DNA of 64,000 nt, from the NCBI GenBank assembly GCA_037903475.1, contig JBAJFG010000442.1:1823001-1887000 (forward strand), in the 5' to 3' direction. Numbering within the stretch: the stretch's first letter is position 1; the number at the start of each line of letters is the position of its first letter. The translations under genes and the position numbers were made by a program. This document shows, piece by piece, positions 24,150 through 36,944 of this stretch. The notes beneath the pieces were generated by a model. The model made no database searches. It had not been told where the DNA came from and saw only the letters and a program-made list of their open reading frames with translations. Source of the stretch: Ancylostoma caninum. Its lineage: Eukaryota > Nematoda > Chromadorea > Rhabditida > Ancylostomatidae.

Positions 24150-27100
24150 TGTGAAAAAAGAAAACTGTAAAGAAGAAGGCTGTGTAGAGAAAAAAACTAG
24201 CATGAACATAGAAGAAAACTTTTGAGGTAGTTGAACACAACACAATTCGTACTAGATGCGTGCGTCGAACGAGCTTGTGTCTGTGTGATGAAAGATAGAT
24301 TCCATTCACATTATTTTTTATTAATTATCATTTTTTAATATTTTTATTTTATTCCATTATTTTTTTAGATTCCATTAGAAACCATTCGCAGCCCTCACGC
24401 AACGCAGGCGCAGGTGAGACGCCCGCATCTGCGGCAGTGCTGACGCCGCACAGGAATTTTTATCAAGCGTGGACATGGTGCGTTGACCGGTCCTCATGGA
24501 AAATCCTCCGCGAATACATGTGTGCATGTGGCGCGAGACTGACGCACGCACCTAGTATAAATCGCTCTAGAAAACATGTGGTGAATCAATTTTGGCGTAC
24601 TCTGTAGAAGAATGGTGATTTTCGAGAGCCAGGCATTCCATCCTAGAAGGATAATGGCTGAAAAGTGAGGAAACTCCCAAGGGTAGGATAACAGTTCAGA
24701 GCATTTGCATTATTTTAATGAGACTGTTAAACAAGTTACACGTATTTTTCCTCCTTTGCAATTTCCCAAGTCCGTTTCACAAGATACTTGCAGTAAGTGA
24801 GAAATCTCCAAGGAATAACTTATCGCTTTTCATCTTCGACCGCTAAAAGCCGAACATGAAAATTTGGCGAAATATTCGAAGAAGAAGTACATGAAGAGTA
24901 AGAAATTTTAATTCTCGTGAGACATTTCAACCTCCGAGAACTGGACAGAACTGGACCTATAGATTTCAGTAGAGCTTTGCCGATTTCCACTTGAATCAGG
25001 CACTTTATCCAAGTCGGTTTATCCACACGGATATATCTGAGTAAATGACATTCCATCCAAATGATAGTAGTCCAACACTGGTACCAGATTGTCAGGTAAG
25101 CTCTTTTTTTCCTTGAATTTTCAAGCTTTGTGACAGGCGACGGTTCGTTGGACTGTGCATATGGATGGGGGCTGACAGGAGTAACTAGTCTATGTACTGC
25201 GGCTAAGTTCCAGCTTTTGCAGTTAAGCTCCGCCTCTCTGCTAGATATTCCTTGTTTTTCACTGCCTCTTGTCACTGCATTTTCATTTGAACAATTCATC
25301 AAATGACTGCTAGACAAATTAATTGCATATATTGGACAGTGCAGCAGATAAAGAGGTCCACGCCTGGTCACATATTCAGAAACAGGTTAAATAAGTTTGA
25401 AAATACACTCAGAAAAAGGCTAGTACCAGCTATGCCAAGACAATGGTATTATGGTGATGTCTAACATTTACCTGCGTAGTCCGCCTCATGCGTGCACTAG
25501 GGAAATTCATTGTTCCTAAATTGAACTGCATCAGTGTTAATGGAAATTGGTATTTCACATGGGGAAACATAATGGAATTCTAAATTCGGTAAATTGCCTC
25601 GTTGAAGCCATTAAATAAAATGGAACACATAAACATACTGCCTATTAGTTTTCGATAGTCATTAATCTGCGTTCACCAGAAATGCTGGAGAAGTTTAGGT
25701 GAGATATAAAAGGAAATATTTAAAAAAAAATTCAGGGATCAGAGAGTAGGGATTAGTTTGTTTGCCGATACCAACATAAAGACTTGCCTTAAGTGGTTGC
25801 TCCTAAAAATTTAGTGAAAATGAGAGTGGAGTGTATGAGTCACTTCACAACTATGAAAACTGTTACGTTTATGGCCTTCAACTATTTGGGAAAAAACTTT
25901 TTAGCTGAAAAACTGCCCAGAGATGTTATTTTGAAAGCTCATTGCGATCCCAAATACATAATTTCTGCTCAGTAACATCATTTTCAGTAGTTAAACATAT
26001 AAATCGGTGTCTCATAGAATCTTCAGGAAAAATTTTGTAACGTGGAAAGCTCTTTTTTGCGCTTCAGTGCCAATTTCCTGACGAAACCCACACTTCCTTC
26101 CAATTTCCTACAGTAAAACTGCTTCGGTCTTGGAAAAATATGTATCAAAACAAAGCTGATGCCAAATTTATGCAAATAGTGCATCACTTGTCTAATTAAC
26201 CCCCCACGCGAAATTTGAGAAGACTTGGTGGGATACAGGTTCTACCATATATCTAAAATTACCCTGGAAAAATGACGTTATGATCTAAACTGATGACGAA
26301 TTCAAGTTCGACATTTCTTCTGCGAGGCAAATTTTAGCGAAAAAATTTTTTGGAAACATCTCGGCTCTGGATGATTTCCTGATAGATTCAAATGTATGCG
26401 TTAAACTGAATTTAGCACCTGAATTATTCCGATTGCTAGATGAAAACGAAAATTTTCCCAGAAAATTTCAAGACAGTATTAAGTTCCACGAATGATTTGC
26501 TCAACACCTTAACCCACTTCTAACTATTTTCGTTTAGTCCAGAAGGAATAAAACCCCCGTCATCCCATCGAAAAGAGCAAATTACATTAGCTCTATGTTG
26601 TCTGCAAAAGGAAAGCCCATTATGATGGTGATTATTACATCAGTTACTGAGATGAATGGAACCAAAAAAGAGTTGAGCTCATTCTACCGTAATAGATGCA
26701 CATTTTTCTGAGTTATTCATGGACATTAGCGGGATTCAATCAAACCAGGACCGGGAGCTCTATTCTGACGCATATTTGATATTCTTGACCACAACGTTAG
26801 TTTGTGGAAAAGCTAATTCGCATCCAGTTTGATTAGAAGCCCAAGTTTCCAGCCATTGATCACCACCTCGTCGGCATTCCAATGAAATTAAAATTAGAAA
26901 TATTGGTTGGATTATCTATCTCATAAAATAAATATGAAAAGTTCTATAAAAAAATAAAAATTGCTATAAAAATATTCCATGAGAAAGCAGGTTTTTGGGA
27001 AGCAGAAGTAAAAATTAGATTTACAAGGTCCCTAGGAATTTGCCTGCCATTCATGCAGTTATCCAGAAAATGCAGAGTTTTGCAGGACAACTCTGCAACA

Positions 27101-28268
27101 AGTGGGCGGGTTTTCAGCGTTTTAAAAAAACCTGCAGAGATTTAGACGGCTCGGCACGTTTGCATTTGTTTGGAGCATAATAAACACAGGAGGATTTAAA
27201 CAAGTGAAATAATGCCCTTTTGCTCAATTTCGTTTTCGAGACGATGCTAGCAATTCCTTGAACTTTCAGGAATTTGTCTCGAAAAACGTCGCTGGCATTG
27301 CAAATTTCCTATCTAACAGTATTAGTAGAAACAAAGCACTTATGGGCACCAGAAAGCTTGCACGGATGGAGGGAGAGAAAAGCTACGGTTTTGTCGTAGC
27401 AGACGGCTCAGAAGGCTAACAAACATGAAGAATGACCGCAAAGAGGTGGAGCAGGCGCGTCTTCCGTGACCCCCAAGAGACCCACCGCTTTCGGTGCTGC
27501 AAGTGACCGCTGATCTCCACTAGGAAACAAAAATCTTTGGCCACTAGAGTCTCTGAAGCTAAATGTAAATATATTCTTGTCCTCGTCGTTTCCAATCTTG
27601 GAACCTGACCCGCTGCACATGATATTTGTTGTTTCTTCATATCAATTATGGGGGTGGGGGAGGGTGGAGTGATATCTACAGATCGTGACCGCCCTCGAAT
27701 TCGGTACTAGCACGCTATTCAGCAGAATATACCGAAAGGAAATTCGACGTCAGAAAAGGTCACTAACATCATGCAAGGACAGAAAACGAGCCAGGAGCGA
27801 TCACTTTATATTTTTCTGAGCTTGCGAGCTCTCGGCGGCAAAACGAGAAATTGCTAGATTGATTGCCAGTAAGAATAGCAACCGTTGAGGCAACGATTCA
27901 GGAATTCGCACTCCATCGGGGGGTACAGTGCTAGCCAGAAAGAAACCACCTTCTAAATTTTTGTTCATAACTTCTTTCCAGGTAATGTGATGCAGCAACT
28001 CAATGCGGATGCACAGAGCTACTGATGTTCTCACTGTGCTTGGTAATTTTTATAAGAAAAAATAAAAAAATTCTACCAAATACTTTATTCAACCACTGTG
28101 CGACTTCATGTAGTGGAATTTCCACCAAAATCGAACTTTTCATAAGAAAAAGATTCGTATTCAACAGAATTTCAGTGTGTTGCGGCGGAATCCTGATGTC
28201 TACGCAGCTTAGTTGAAATCAGCTTGAAAGTGACCTCCCTAGCCAATTTTGGAAATATTCGATCGCAT
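24150..28268. other. Unassigned; one long minus-strand open frame
   Basis: The minus frame 24820-25371 is open for 183 codons, which is long for this base composition. It has no recognisable domain, and its first ATG lies well inside. It could be a relic or an exon and I do not call it. A minus frame near 27801-28034 (77 codons) lies just beyond the candidate gene at 28269. Nothing else seen. Confidence 0.35.
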
Positions 28269-28361
28269 CTACGTTCTCATCTTGTTTCTAGCTGGGTCTT
28301 GCTCTACTTGTTCAATCTTCTGATCAACTCCATAGAAATCCACGTACTTTTGCCACCGCTT
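28269..28361 (-). CDS. Candidate exon 2, small secreted protein (stop)
   Basis: It continues in phase 0 after TTTTAG with 30 codons that include KRWQKYVDFYGVDQK and end at TAG (28269-28271). The joined product would be about 67 residues: a signal peptide, a short spacer, then a Lys-Arg pair directly before WQKYVDFYGVD. That layout resembles a neuropeptide or secreted-peptide precursor cut at a dibasic site, but this is inference only. The TAG could instead be bypassed by a donor two bases earlier (AC then GTAGAT), which would make the gene longer. Confidence 0.36.
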   Translation of the reverse strand, partial: KRWQKYVDFYGVDQKIEQVEQDPARNKMRT

Positions 28362-28421
28362 CTAAAATATTCGCAACAAAGGACAATGGTGGGGAACTTT
28401 TTCCGGCCGAGCCACGCCCAC

Positions 28422-28532
28422 AGAGGAAGCCAGCCATTTTCGATTAGACGGAAAGCTCTCGGACACCCGACACTGGCAAGAAATTATTGCCAATACAGCA
28501 GCCACCCAAAAGAAAACCTCCTGAAATCTCAT
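28422..28532 (-). CDS. Candidate exon 1, small secreted protein
   Basis: The exon starts with ATG and encodes 37 residues beginning MRFQEVFFWVAAVLAIISCQ, a typical N-terminal signal peptide (basic and polar start, hydrophobic core, small residues). It ends in phase 0 at TCT followed by donor GTGGGC. A 60-nt intron (28362-28421) ending ATATTTTAG leads to the next candidate exon at 28361. A possible trans- or cis-splice acceptor (CAAACACAG) lies 7 bases before the ATG. Phase agreement and the short nematode-like intron support it, but the protein family is not recognised. Confidence 0.42.
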
Positions 28533-29827
28533 GTCACCGCTGTGTTTGCATAAACGCATCGATTTCGAGGCAATATGAAACTGTTTGTCGTTTAGGAAGA
28601 AGTTCACCGTGAATGGAATGGCCATGTTTTGAGCAGAAAATGTGGAATGACAACGCGATCCTGCTGCGAGCGAAGAAAAATTTGGAGGCGGCGCTTGTGC
28701 TCAAGCGACGGGGAAAAAACTGAGTTTGCAGCGGATAATCATGTTAATCATGCTAGGATGTCGACAGCCGGCTAAATTTGCAAGACATAGAAGGGGACTC
28801 GCATGCGAATTAAAGAAATGGGTGTGGTTTTCTGCAAGGAATGTGGGGTGTGGTGCAGCTCGAGTTCTTCCATTTGGAGACGTTCTTGAGACATTTCAGA
28901 AGTTTCAGAGGATGCACTGCAGTTTTAACCTGCCTCCAAGTACACGAGCTTTTCAAAAAACACAAGCTTATATTTTATATATTTATTACATGAGCTACCT
29001 CATGCGAGAAACAACAACAATATCAAAATCACAAGTTAAATTAGACCGAGGTAAAACAGCAAACGTGAAAACTATGAAAACACACAAACATACCCTGTAA
29101 GAAGGAAAGAAAAAAAGCTTTCCTTCCCTATCATCCCCCCGTTCCCCCGAAGACAGGCTTGGATCAGGATATCAACTAGGAACTGAATAATCAAGAATCC
29201 CCCCGAAACTAGAGTGTATGTAGATGATAAAACTCACAAAATAAAACTCGCTTCACATGTGTGAGGTTTTTTTTAAATTTTTCTCTTTGTAGGATTCGAG
29301 CACAGTGTGTTCATCAGCTCATCACTGCCGAAACTACTGAATCAAGACGCTCTGCAGTACATAACACACTGCGCAAGTGGGATGAATGCCCTAAATTCCA
29401 TGATGTACATTCATTTGTTTATTATTATATTATTCTTTATTATTACATTCATTGTCTCATTATTTGTGGGTAAAACGAAGTGTTCCATAGAGAAAAAAGC
29501 ATGTAACCACTTAAGATACATCAGAAGATGCAAAAAAAGAACAAAACATACCAGGTAATTTCTGATTTTCGCTGCATAGGCGAGTACTTCTTTTACATCG
29601 CTGCATCAATGCTGATCTTCTCTTATCTACTATTCCAGTCCTACCGTTTTATTTGTACAAATTTAGAATACGACCAGCAAGAGCCGGTAAATGAGAATAG
29701 TTTTATCTTAGCAGGTTTTCCCCCTTACTGAGTTGCACCGAAGGAGATTTTTGACTCCTTCAGCACATCTCAATCCACCCAAGCATAGAAGGAAATGGTG
29801 AAGCGCTATTTTATCTCCTTGCTCATA
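28533..29827. other. Upstream region of the 28532 candidate; nothing else supported
   Basis: A plus-strand frame of 124 codons (28726-29100) lacks domain or splice support. The rest is AT-rich. Confidence 0.35.
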
Positions 29828-30079
29828 GGTCGAGACCGTCTACGGACACTTACCACCCGGACGCGTCGCGTCAGGCCGTTTTGCCTTCTTGGACCTTTGC
29901 CAAAACAGCCGTACGTGGTTTAAAAGATGTCCTAGGTCACCACAGCATCTTATTGATCACTTTAGATCAAAGCTAAGCCATCCTTATTGAGAAAAGACGG
30001 AGAACAGCGCTTTTCTCCTACTGTTGTACCGGGGTCTGACGCGCCGCGGGTGGTAAGTGTCCGATAATCGGTCGAGACA
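29828..30079. mobile_element. Inverted-repeat element (MITE-like)
   Basis: CGGACACTTACCACCCG at 29843-29859 is exactly inverted at 30047-30063. The pairing continues less perfectly outward (GGTCGAGACC at the left, GGTCGAGACA inverted at the right) and inward (GCGTC near 29862 and its partner near 30040). The total is about 252 bp with no coding capacity. No convincing target duplication was found. Confidence 0.6.
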
Positions 30080-33000
30080 ATGGCTCTGCAAGAGCCAGCA
30101 TATTCTCACCAATGCCTGAATGCGAGCTGCTTCTGCATAAGGCATACTCTGCAGATGCATATCCTATTAGTTCCTTTTCCATACCCTCGAGCATCATCTA
30201 TGAAACCAACCTCGGCGCCATAGTGGGGAGCGGCAGAAATTGAGAAGCTGCCCAAACGCAGGGAATTTAGGCTAAGACATTGGGATTACTGCAGAATAGC
30301 ATATCGAACACTTGCTCTGATATGTATTTCGACAAATTAAGTGTTGACCGTCCCTGAAGAGTTGGTTTTCTCGGGTTATTCGAGTTCGCTCCAGGTTTTC
30401 CTATGTCGGCCAGGTAGTACGTAGGGCTAATGCACAAAGGTGGTCCAAGGAAAAATACCTTTTAATAAAAGCATGCATTACAAGGTATATAAAAGCTATT
30501 TGCTTATTTATTGCAATTATTTTAATTACTTATTTTTGCAAAGAAAAACAACCATTTACGAAAGATATAACACAACGATGAAGTGAGACTCTAATTTGGT
30601 TAACAGTCTGGGAAGGCCTTACGCAAAAATTAGTTAGTGACACAAAGACAATGGCCAAGGTAGTTTTAGTTGAGGCAAGGCGAAAGCTAGGATATTTATG
30701 TGATTATTCCTCGAAGAAGCCAAGCCAGCTGTGCCACAGATGTTTTAAATTTAATGTATGCACATAAGCTATGGGACTAAAGCCTGAAGTGTCAGATATA
30801 TCCATACCAGCCAGCCATGTGACTTTCAGCAGTCAAAAAAATATAAAAGCTATGTAGCTTGGAGGGTACGGAACAGTGGATAGCGCTTTTTTCAGTGCAG
30901 GATCACCTCCTGGGTCCTCTATCCTCTAGAAAATTCCAATTGATTTGCTGTTCTACTTATTTGCACAAAATCTTTTTTTCAATTCTGTGTGACCGCTTTT
31001 TCGTTAAACTTAGAGCCTTTAGAAATAAAGCAGTACAACATCACTGGGTAGTGCAGTAGTGTAATGCAGTAGTGTAGAATACTGTCCACTGCCTGATCAG
31101 ATCTCAAGACCGAATACTGTACACCGGATTGTGTAGTTTTGAACCCATGGTCTTGATGAACCCAAAAATTTCTTTCCCTTTTTCTTACGCATCTTACCAC
31201 TTCCTTGATTAATTCCAGATGCAAAATTTAATGATTTTTTTTTAAAATAAAGATCCCCAGGCACTCAGCTTGTCTCTGAAAACGTTCTCTGCATTCTTTG
31301 AAAATTCTTTGAAAAGAAATCTCCTCACCAGTTTCTCGAAGAAAAAAAATTGAACAAAGGAGACCCTTCCTTTCCTTCACTAGCCCATTTTTGACAAACA
31401 TCTAGGAACTGAAGCATGAAGGGTTGTAGAAGCAGATTTGGCCAAACACGGTCACAATGTGTCACACTCCACACAATATGATTAGCATTTGACGACGGCA
31501 CTGCTTGCCGCAGGCGAAGAAAATTGAGCCGGGCACGATGGCACAAGGTGCCGATTGGGCAGTGGTTTTTCGAAGAACCCATTAAAATGCGAGAAGACCA
31601 CGAACGTTCCAGAATGTTCTCTAGAAAATTATCGGATTTCGCTGGACATGAGGACAACGTCACACTGCTGGCACTTTCGGTGATAGAGCTCGTCGAAGCG
31701 GAATGTCATAAATAACGATCGACGCTGCAGCTGCAGACTGATGTAACGATGTGGACACAGCATAAGTGCATGGTTTTGACGAATTATGACTATATTTAAA
31801 CAACCGCAGTGTTCGCCCGAACGTTCTTGTTGTTCCAGACAGAAGATGAGAATGGTAGGAGCATAAAAACTCGCATACGAATCAAGCGCCCCCCCCCCCA
31901 CAATCCAATCAGAAAAAATCGAAATTTTGAGGCCTTATTCGGAGATTTACACAACTGTCATCCGCGCTGGACATAATAAACCGCTTTATGTGATTTTAAA
32001 GAAATCTGTGCAGATGCCGTAGTTCACATGACGTCTCCAAACATGTACAGGGTATATTTTATCCAAAATGGTTGAGAAAACATAAAACTTGTTCTCGCAC
32101 TCATGAGCATTTCCGGAGAAATTTTACTATTTCGACAGAGTCAGTGCTTTTTTGCAAGCAAGAATTTGGTAACAATGAGAGTAGGTAGAAAAACTTGCGA
32201 TGTGCAGGTAGGTTGAACGTTACCATCTCTTCGATAATAAAAACGTGGGACTTGCTTCTCATCAAATGAATGGCTATTTACCCATTTGTAAATTAGAGGA
32301 TTTTGGCTCACATGAATGTTGTCCATTCAATTCCTTTGATATTTATTCCGAAAACCTTGGCGTTCTCCAAGCTTGCACGATAGGAGAGGGGGGAGTGTTC
32401 GGAGCTCCTTTCTTTGATCATGAATAACTATCCTACCAGAATGAGTAAATAGGAGGATTCCCGGTGGAAAAGAACAATAGCCGAAAGAAAGCATGAACAT
32501 ATTTATTCCGCATTTTCACGAATAGCCGCACAAGACAAACCTGAAGTGACTAAATGAACGTTTGGAGCTATCATTCTAGAGCTCACGCCCTGCTTATTAT
32601 CGATATAACGATTACAAATGGGCTAAGCCAATAAGAAAATGATATCCTCTCTGAAAATGCCTCAAAGCATGCCTCTGGCACGGTCCATTCAAAAATGAGC
32701 TAGAACTCAAACTCTGAAACGATCATTTCCTGCTTTGTTGAACTTTTGTTTTTTTTTTTGCGTTTTGCTCATCAGGCTCACACTATTTCCTGTTGAAGGT
32801 TGACCCCTATGTGCGTATTAAATAAATAAGTAAAAGATAAATTCGAAGGCTCTCTTGCTCTTAATTTCAAGAAGAAGAGAAGAGAATACTGTTTGAGACA
32901 GAAGAAACAAGAAACTTTGGTTCTTCTTCAGGAAATGATCCAAGACATGTCAATGATTTCGATGGCACCGTCCATTTGATAAACTTTGAACTCTAACACA

Positions 33001-33662
33001 ATTTTATGCAGATATTTGGAATAAATAGCTCGAGAACTTTCGAATAATCGTTTCAAAGTCTAATATCGCCGGGTGAGAAATGACTCCAACTATTTCTGCG
33101 AATTTTGGTACAATAATTAGAAGTGACATTGTACATATTAAACCACGCATTTACTGCACAGACCAGTATACATATTAGACCTGTATAATATATGACTTCA
33201 GCTGTTTACATATTTATTTATTTACTTGTTTATTTATCTAATACACTCAATGATGCCCAGTAGAGAGCAACATAGGAAGAATAGACAAACAGTTATGAAT
33301 GAATATGGAAATCCGAATGAGAAAAAGTAAAATAAGGCCTAAAGGAGTACTAAGGAGGCAAGTTCCCACTCCATAAACTTAATAGAAGCTGAGCAGGGCT
33401 AGGAATCTCTAAGAGATCTCAAGGATTTTTGGTTCTGAACTTATTTGAACGTCCTAATGTCACAGTTGTACTTTGCCTAATAGGCAAATGCACGAAGCCT
33501 CACCCACACACATTGGCTTGCCACATCGTCGGATCGGGTTACGCACGTATATGTGCTCATTCACAATGCACGGGTTCGCTTCGGTTGGTTGTCGCTCCGG
33601 GGGTTACGTAATATTTGACACACTCCCGAGTATCTGTTTGTGGAAGGAAAAGCAATGACTGA
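30080..33662. other. Unassigned
   Basis: It contains an 11-C run near 31889, a retroposon-like tail (CCCCTATGTGCGTATTAAAT) at 32805-32838, and an (ATTT)n stretch at 33206-33238. No exon with both splice sites and a recognisable product was found. Confidence 0.35.
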
Positions 33663-34127
33663 GCCTCAGGAAACCTAACCTCCTGTGCTTTTCTGGGAGC
33701 TTTCAGTGGAAGTAATCCGTCAAAAGTCCGCTACTATGGCAATATCTCCATCTTTTTTTTCTTTCTTTCAAGCAAGAGAAGAGCGACGAGGGAGGGTTAT
33801 AAATCAGTAAGCGCTCAGCAGCTTTGCATACGTGCACCATTTTACCGAAATAATGTCGATGATGGCAATTTATTACGTCTTACATGTGATGAATCTCTTC
33901 CAGCACCATTAGCAACCATGGCAGTGAGAAATGGAAATCCAAGTGGCTGGGGAAAAGCTACCAGAGACGGGATCCATGGATTTACCGGGAAAGTGCTTTC
34001 ATTCCAACCTGTGTGGGTGTCTAAGCCGAGCAAGAACTGCGACGTTCTGTTCCAGCAGCTGTCCCCATATGGCTATGTACACCAAGCCATGGAAGTTCCA
34101 GAACTTCCTAGATTTTCCACCAAATAA
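33663..34127 (+). CDS. Candidate 3'-terminal exon, unknown protein
   Basis: The frame is open for 154 codons before TAA at 34125-34127, longer than expected by chance at this base composition. A good acceptor (GGGAGCTTTCAG) at 33695-33706 would start the exon at 33707. A second T-rich acceptor (TTTCTTTCAAG) lies at about 33774. The downstream part includes FYRNNVDDGNLLRLTCDESL and GKVLSFQPVWVSKPSKNCDV and contains no low-complexity sequence. I recognise no family. A TATAAAT sequence at 33798-33804 makes a promoter an alternative reading, with an ATG start at 33918. Matching upstream exons were not found. Confidence 0.33.
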   Translation, partial: ASGNLTSCAFLGAFSGSNPSKVRYYGNISIFFFFLSSKRRATREGYKSVSAQQLCIRAPFYRNNVDDGNLLRLTCDESLPAPLATMAVRNGNPSGWGKATRDGIHGFTGKVLSFQPVWVSKPSKNCDVLFQQLSPYGYVHQAMEVPELPRFSTK

Positions 34128-36942
34128 TCTTTCCAATTAGATCAATAGAAATCTCTCAAGAACATCCATGAACCCCACATTTCTCGCATTTCTTGCACTA
34201 GTTCCGTGCTCTCTGACTTTTCGCCTCAGCTGCTAAGAGAGTAATGAAATCGTGAGCAGTTTATGAGGAGATCGGTGCGCTTGGCCGGCCGGCAGCGGCC
34301 AGGAAACCAAGTCCCGCGGGACCAGCGACGAAGTTTTGCGCTCATAATTCCGGGAACAAATGCTAGCCGGAAGACAAAATATGGCTTCACCAGCAATTAT
34401 CCGGCAAACAACTTGCTTTGGCAACTGTTCGAAAAGGAAGCGAGGGGAGGGGGGGGGGAGGAGGGGTAGGAATCCAACATCATTATTTGGATGTGTGAGT
34501 GGATACCTTACCTGGTTTACCTTACTGAGTAGTGTAAGAGGGACTGCATGATAATGCCTACCTTCTATATACATTTTTAGGAAGAGTAAAATCTTGTCAA
34601 AAGGAAGAATCCATAAACTACATGTTGTAAGTTTAGGTACTGCACGTCTGTGGACCCCACCACATGTGCATGGTGTCTTATCCCTTCCATATTTCTTTTT
34701 TGCTTCTTCTCAAAATTCGTCGAGATGCATTAAATTGCTTCTCTCAACTTTGAGTTATTGAATTTTCTAAGCTCAAAAATCAAGTGCTGGCACGAAACGA
34801 AAAACTTCTACACTAGGTACAGATATGTTTAAGGAAAAAGAAAAAGATATCAAAATGCAATGACATGTCCATCATAATCATAACGAATAAATAAATAAAA
34901 GAATAAATAATTACACTTACAAATAGTCGCCGAGATGAAGACTGGAGCCTCACTACCCCAGAACAGCCAAAAGTTATGGTTGAAATGTTAAAAAATCGGT
35001 TTTAAAAAGCACGTGATGACTACCTTATTAAGCAACGGAGTAGCGTTCAGTTTGGCTTTCATTTTTTGTTTTATTTACCCCTGCCTCGTCAGGTTATTTT
35101 AGCCCTGAGTTTTGTCAGTTTTTTTCTATTGGTTGAAATTATCTTGCCCGATGTAGCTCTTACAGTGATGATGCTCTACAATACATACATAGATCAGTAT
35201 TGGCATTGACAGCACGGTTAAGAATCACAGTAGAATTAGAACTTGGACGTTTACGCAGTACATATGAGGTTTGATATCGTGAACTGGTGGCATCTGTGAG
35301 CAGAATTATTGACATTGTAGTCCGTTTCAGACAGGACGATAGTAAACCACTTGTGCGCACTGCCTCTCCTCTTCGCTCCACTCGTTCTTTTCCTCTGTGA
35401 GCTCTCTACAACTACTATTTTCTTCAATGAAACCGACCATGATGCAAGAAATCCCAACTTTTCACTGGTGATCACGCTCTCAATCCCAGTACTGAGATTT
35501 ATAGAAAGGTTGCCTGGAAATTCAAGGCAATACGTAGGTTTCTTGTACGATCTGTCCTTTTTGCACAGTGGATATCATTGCACACAATCATTTTTTTCTC
35601 AAATGGATTTCTGTGTTTTTAGATGAATTTGTGACTCTAAAGATGTTGTCTATATTCTGTTCGTATAGTCTCCATAAGTTTCTGTTGATATCTGAAATTC
35701 GCATTTATGATCCACTCATTAGATTTACATAGGTACGGGCTTTCATATTTCTAAGTAACCACATTTCCCAAACATGGAGAGGACAACCAACTTTGCGTGA
35801 AAAGTGGACTCTGCAGTAGAGTTCTACATTCGAAAATATTTTTCGAATTTTCAAATTTCTAGGGACCTCCTAATTTTCGAATATCCGAACTTTCGAATTT
35901 TTTGAACCCACCGAATTTTCGAATATTCGAACATTCGAATGAATATTGGAATTTTATTCGATTCGGTCAAAACTCTACTTTGTAGTACATATGAAGATAT
36001 ACGTACGACTCGTTTGCGGCTTCGATAAATCTAAAAATGTCCGACGTGTATAAACTAGAGACAAGTTATGGAGGAAAATCCCAGGGTTATCGAAATTAGC
36101 TATTGAAACTGGGAACCTGAAGATCAGACAGAGATAAAGCAACAAGAAAACAGGATTTGTTGGGGAGAGTCCTGTTCAAGAATAGGATATTGTAGTCTGC
36201 GGTCGTAGTGAGTTCCCTGAACATGGTTCTTTGCATAGCTATTTGCTCTCACTGTTCTTTCACGTTTTTCTTGTTCCACTTCATTTTGCACATCCATATA
36301 TCATTGTTGGGATTATCGTGAAAGTGAAAATCTCCGTCTTTCTTTCCGGACCGATTTTTGGCAGCAGTTTCTCCTCTTTCTTCGTTAAATTTCAACCATC
36401 CAGCTCTACATCAGTGAGGTCATCTGTGAGTCGCTACAGGCGTTGACTTCTTGTCCGATTTTTCATTTCCTAAAGGTGACAAGATTTTTTCATGATATAA
36501 AATAATACTATGGGACTTCCGCAGGCTATGTGCAGTGCATAGAAGTAACAGACTGGATAAAACAAATATAGTGAAAAATAGGGGCAGCAGTCAGAAAATA
36601 ATTTTGATCCGCTAGATGTTAGGAATCACGAACTGTGTGCCGTGGCCGGTGCTTGAAAACAGATTCTGAATGGCACCACCTTCACGTTACGGCTGTCAAT
36701 TCTGTTTTCCTATATTCTCCGAACTTGTTTTCTTTTTTGTGTTGGGTTGTTTGTGCTCTTTTTTTGTTTTGATCCGCAGTTCATGTGCTTTGCACGTGCA
36801 ATAAAAAATATTAGATCCTCTTGTCAAGACATCCAGTCGAGTAATGAGTGGTGGCAAACCACCGGCACTGTACTGACACTTGAGGATCATTTTTACGGGA
36901 TATTAACGAGTGCGCAAGTACATTTTAAAATCCCTAATTTCA
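34128..36942. other. Unassigned; AT-rich repeat at 35816
   Basis: Positions 34265-34450 are GC-rich and open on plus for 68 codons rich in Arg, without domain support. The TTCGAA-rich block at 35816-35978 is listed separately. Nothing else seen. Confidence 0.35.
35816..35978. repeat. TTCGAA-rich degenerate repeat with inverted ends
   Basis: Variants of ATTTTCGAATAT recur about every 12-20 bp, so the block is largely self-complementary. It is bracketed by GTAGAGTT (35816-35823) and its inverse AACTCTAC (35971-35978). Confidence 0.65.
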
Positions 36943-36944
36943 TA

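Noticed and set aside
24820..25371. 183-codon minus-strand open frame
   Set aside because: Long enough to be noteworthy, but no domain, no splice support and no early ATG; left as a note only.
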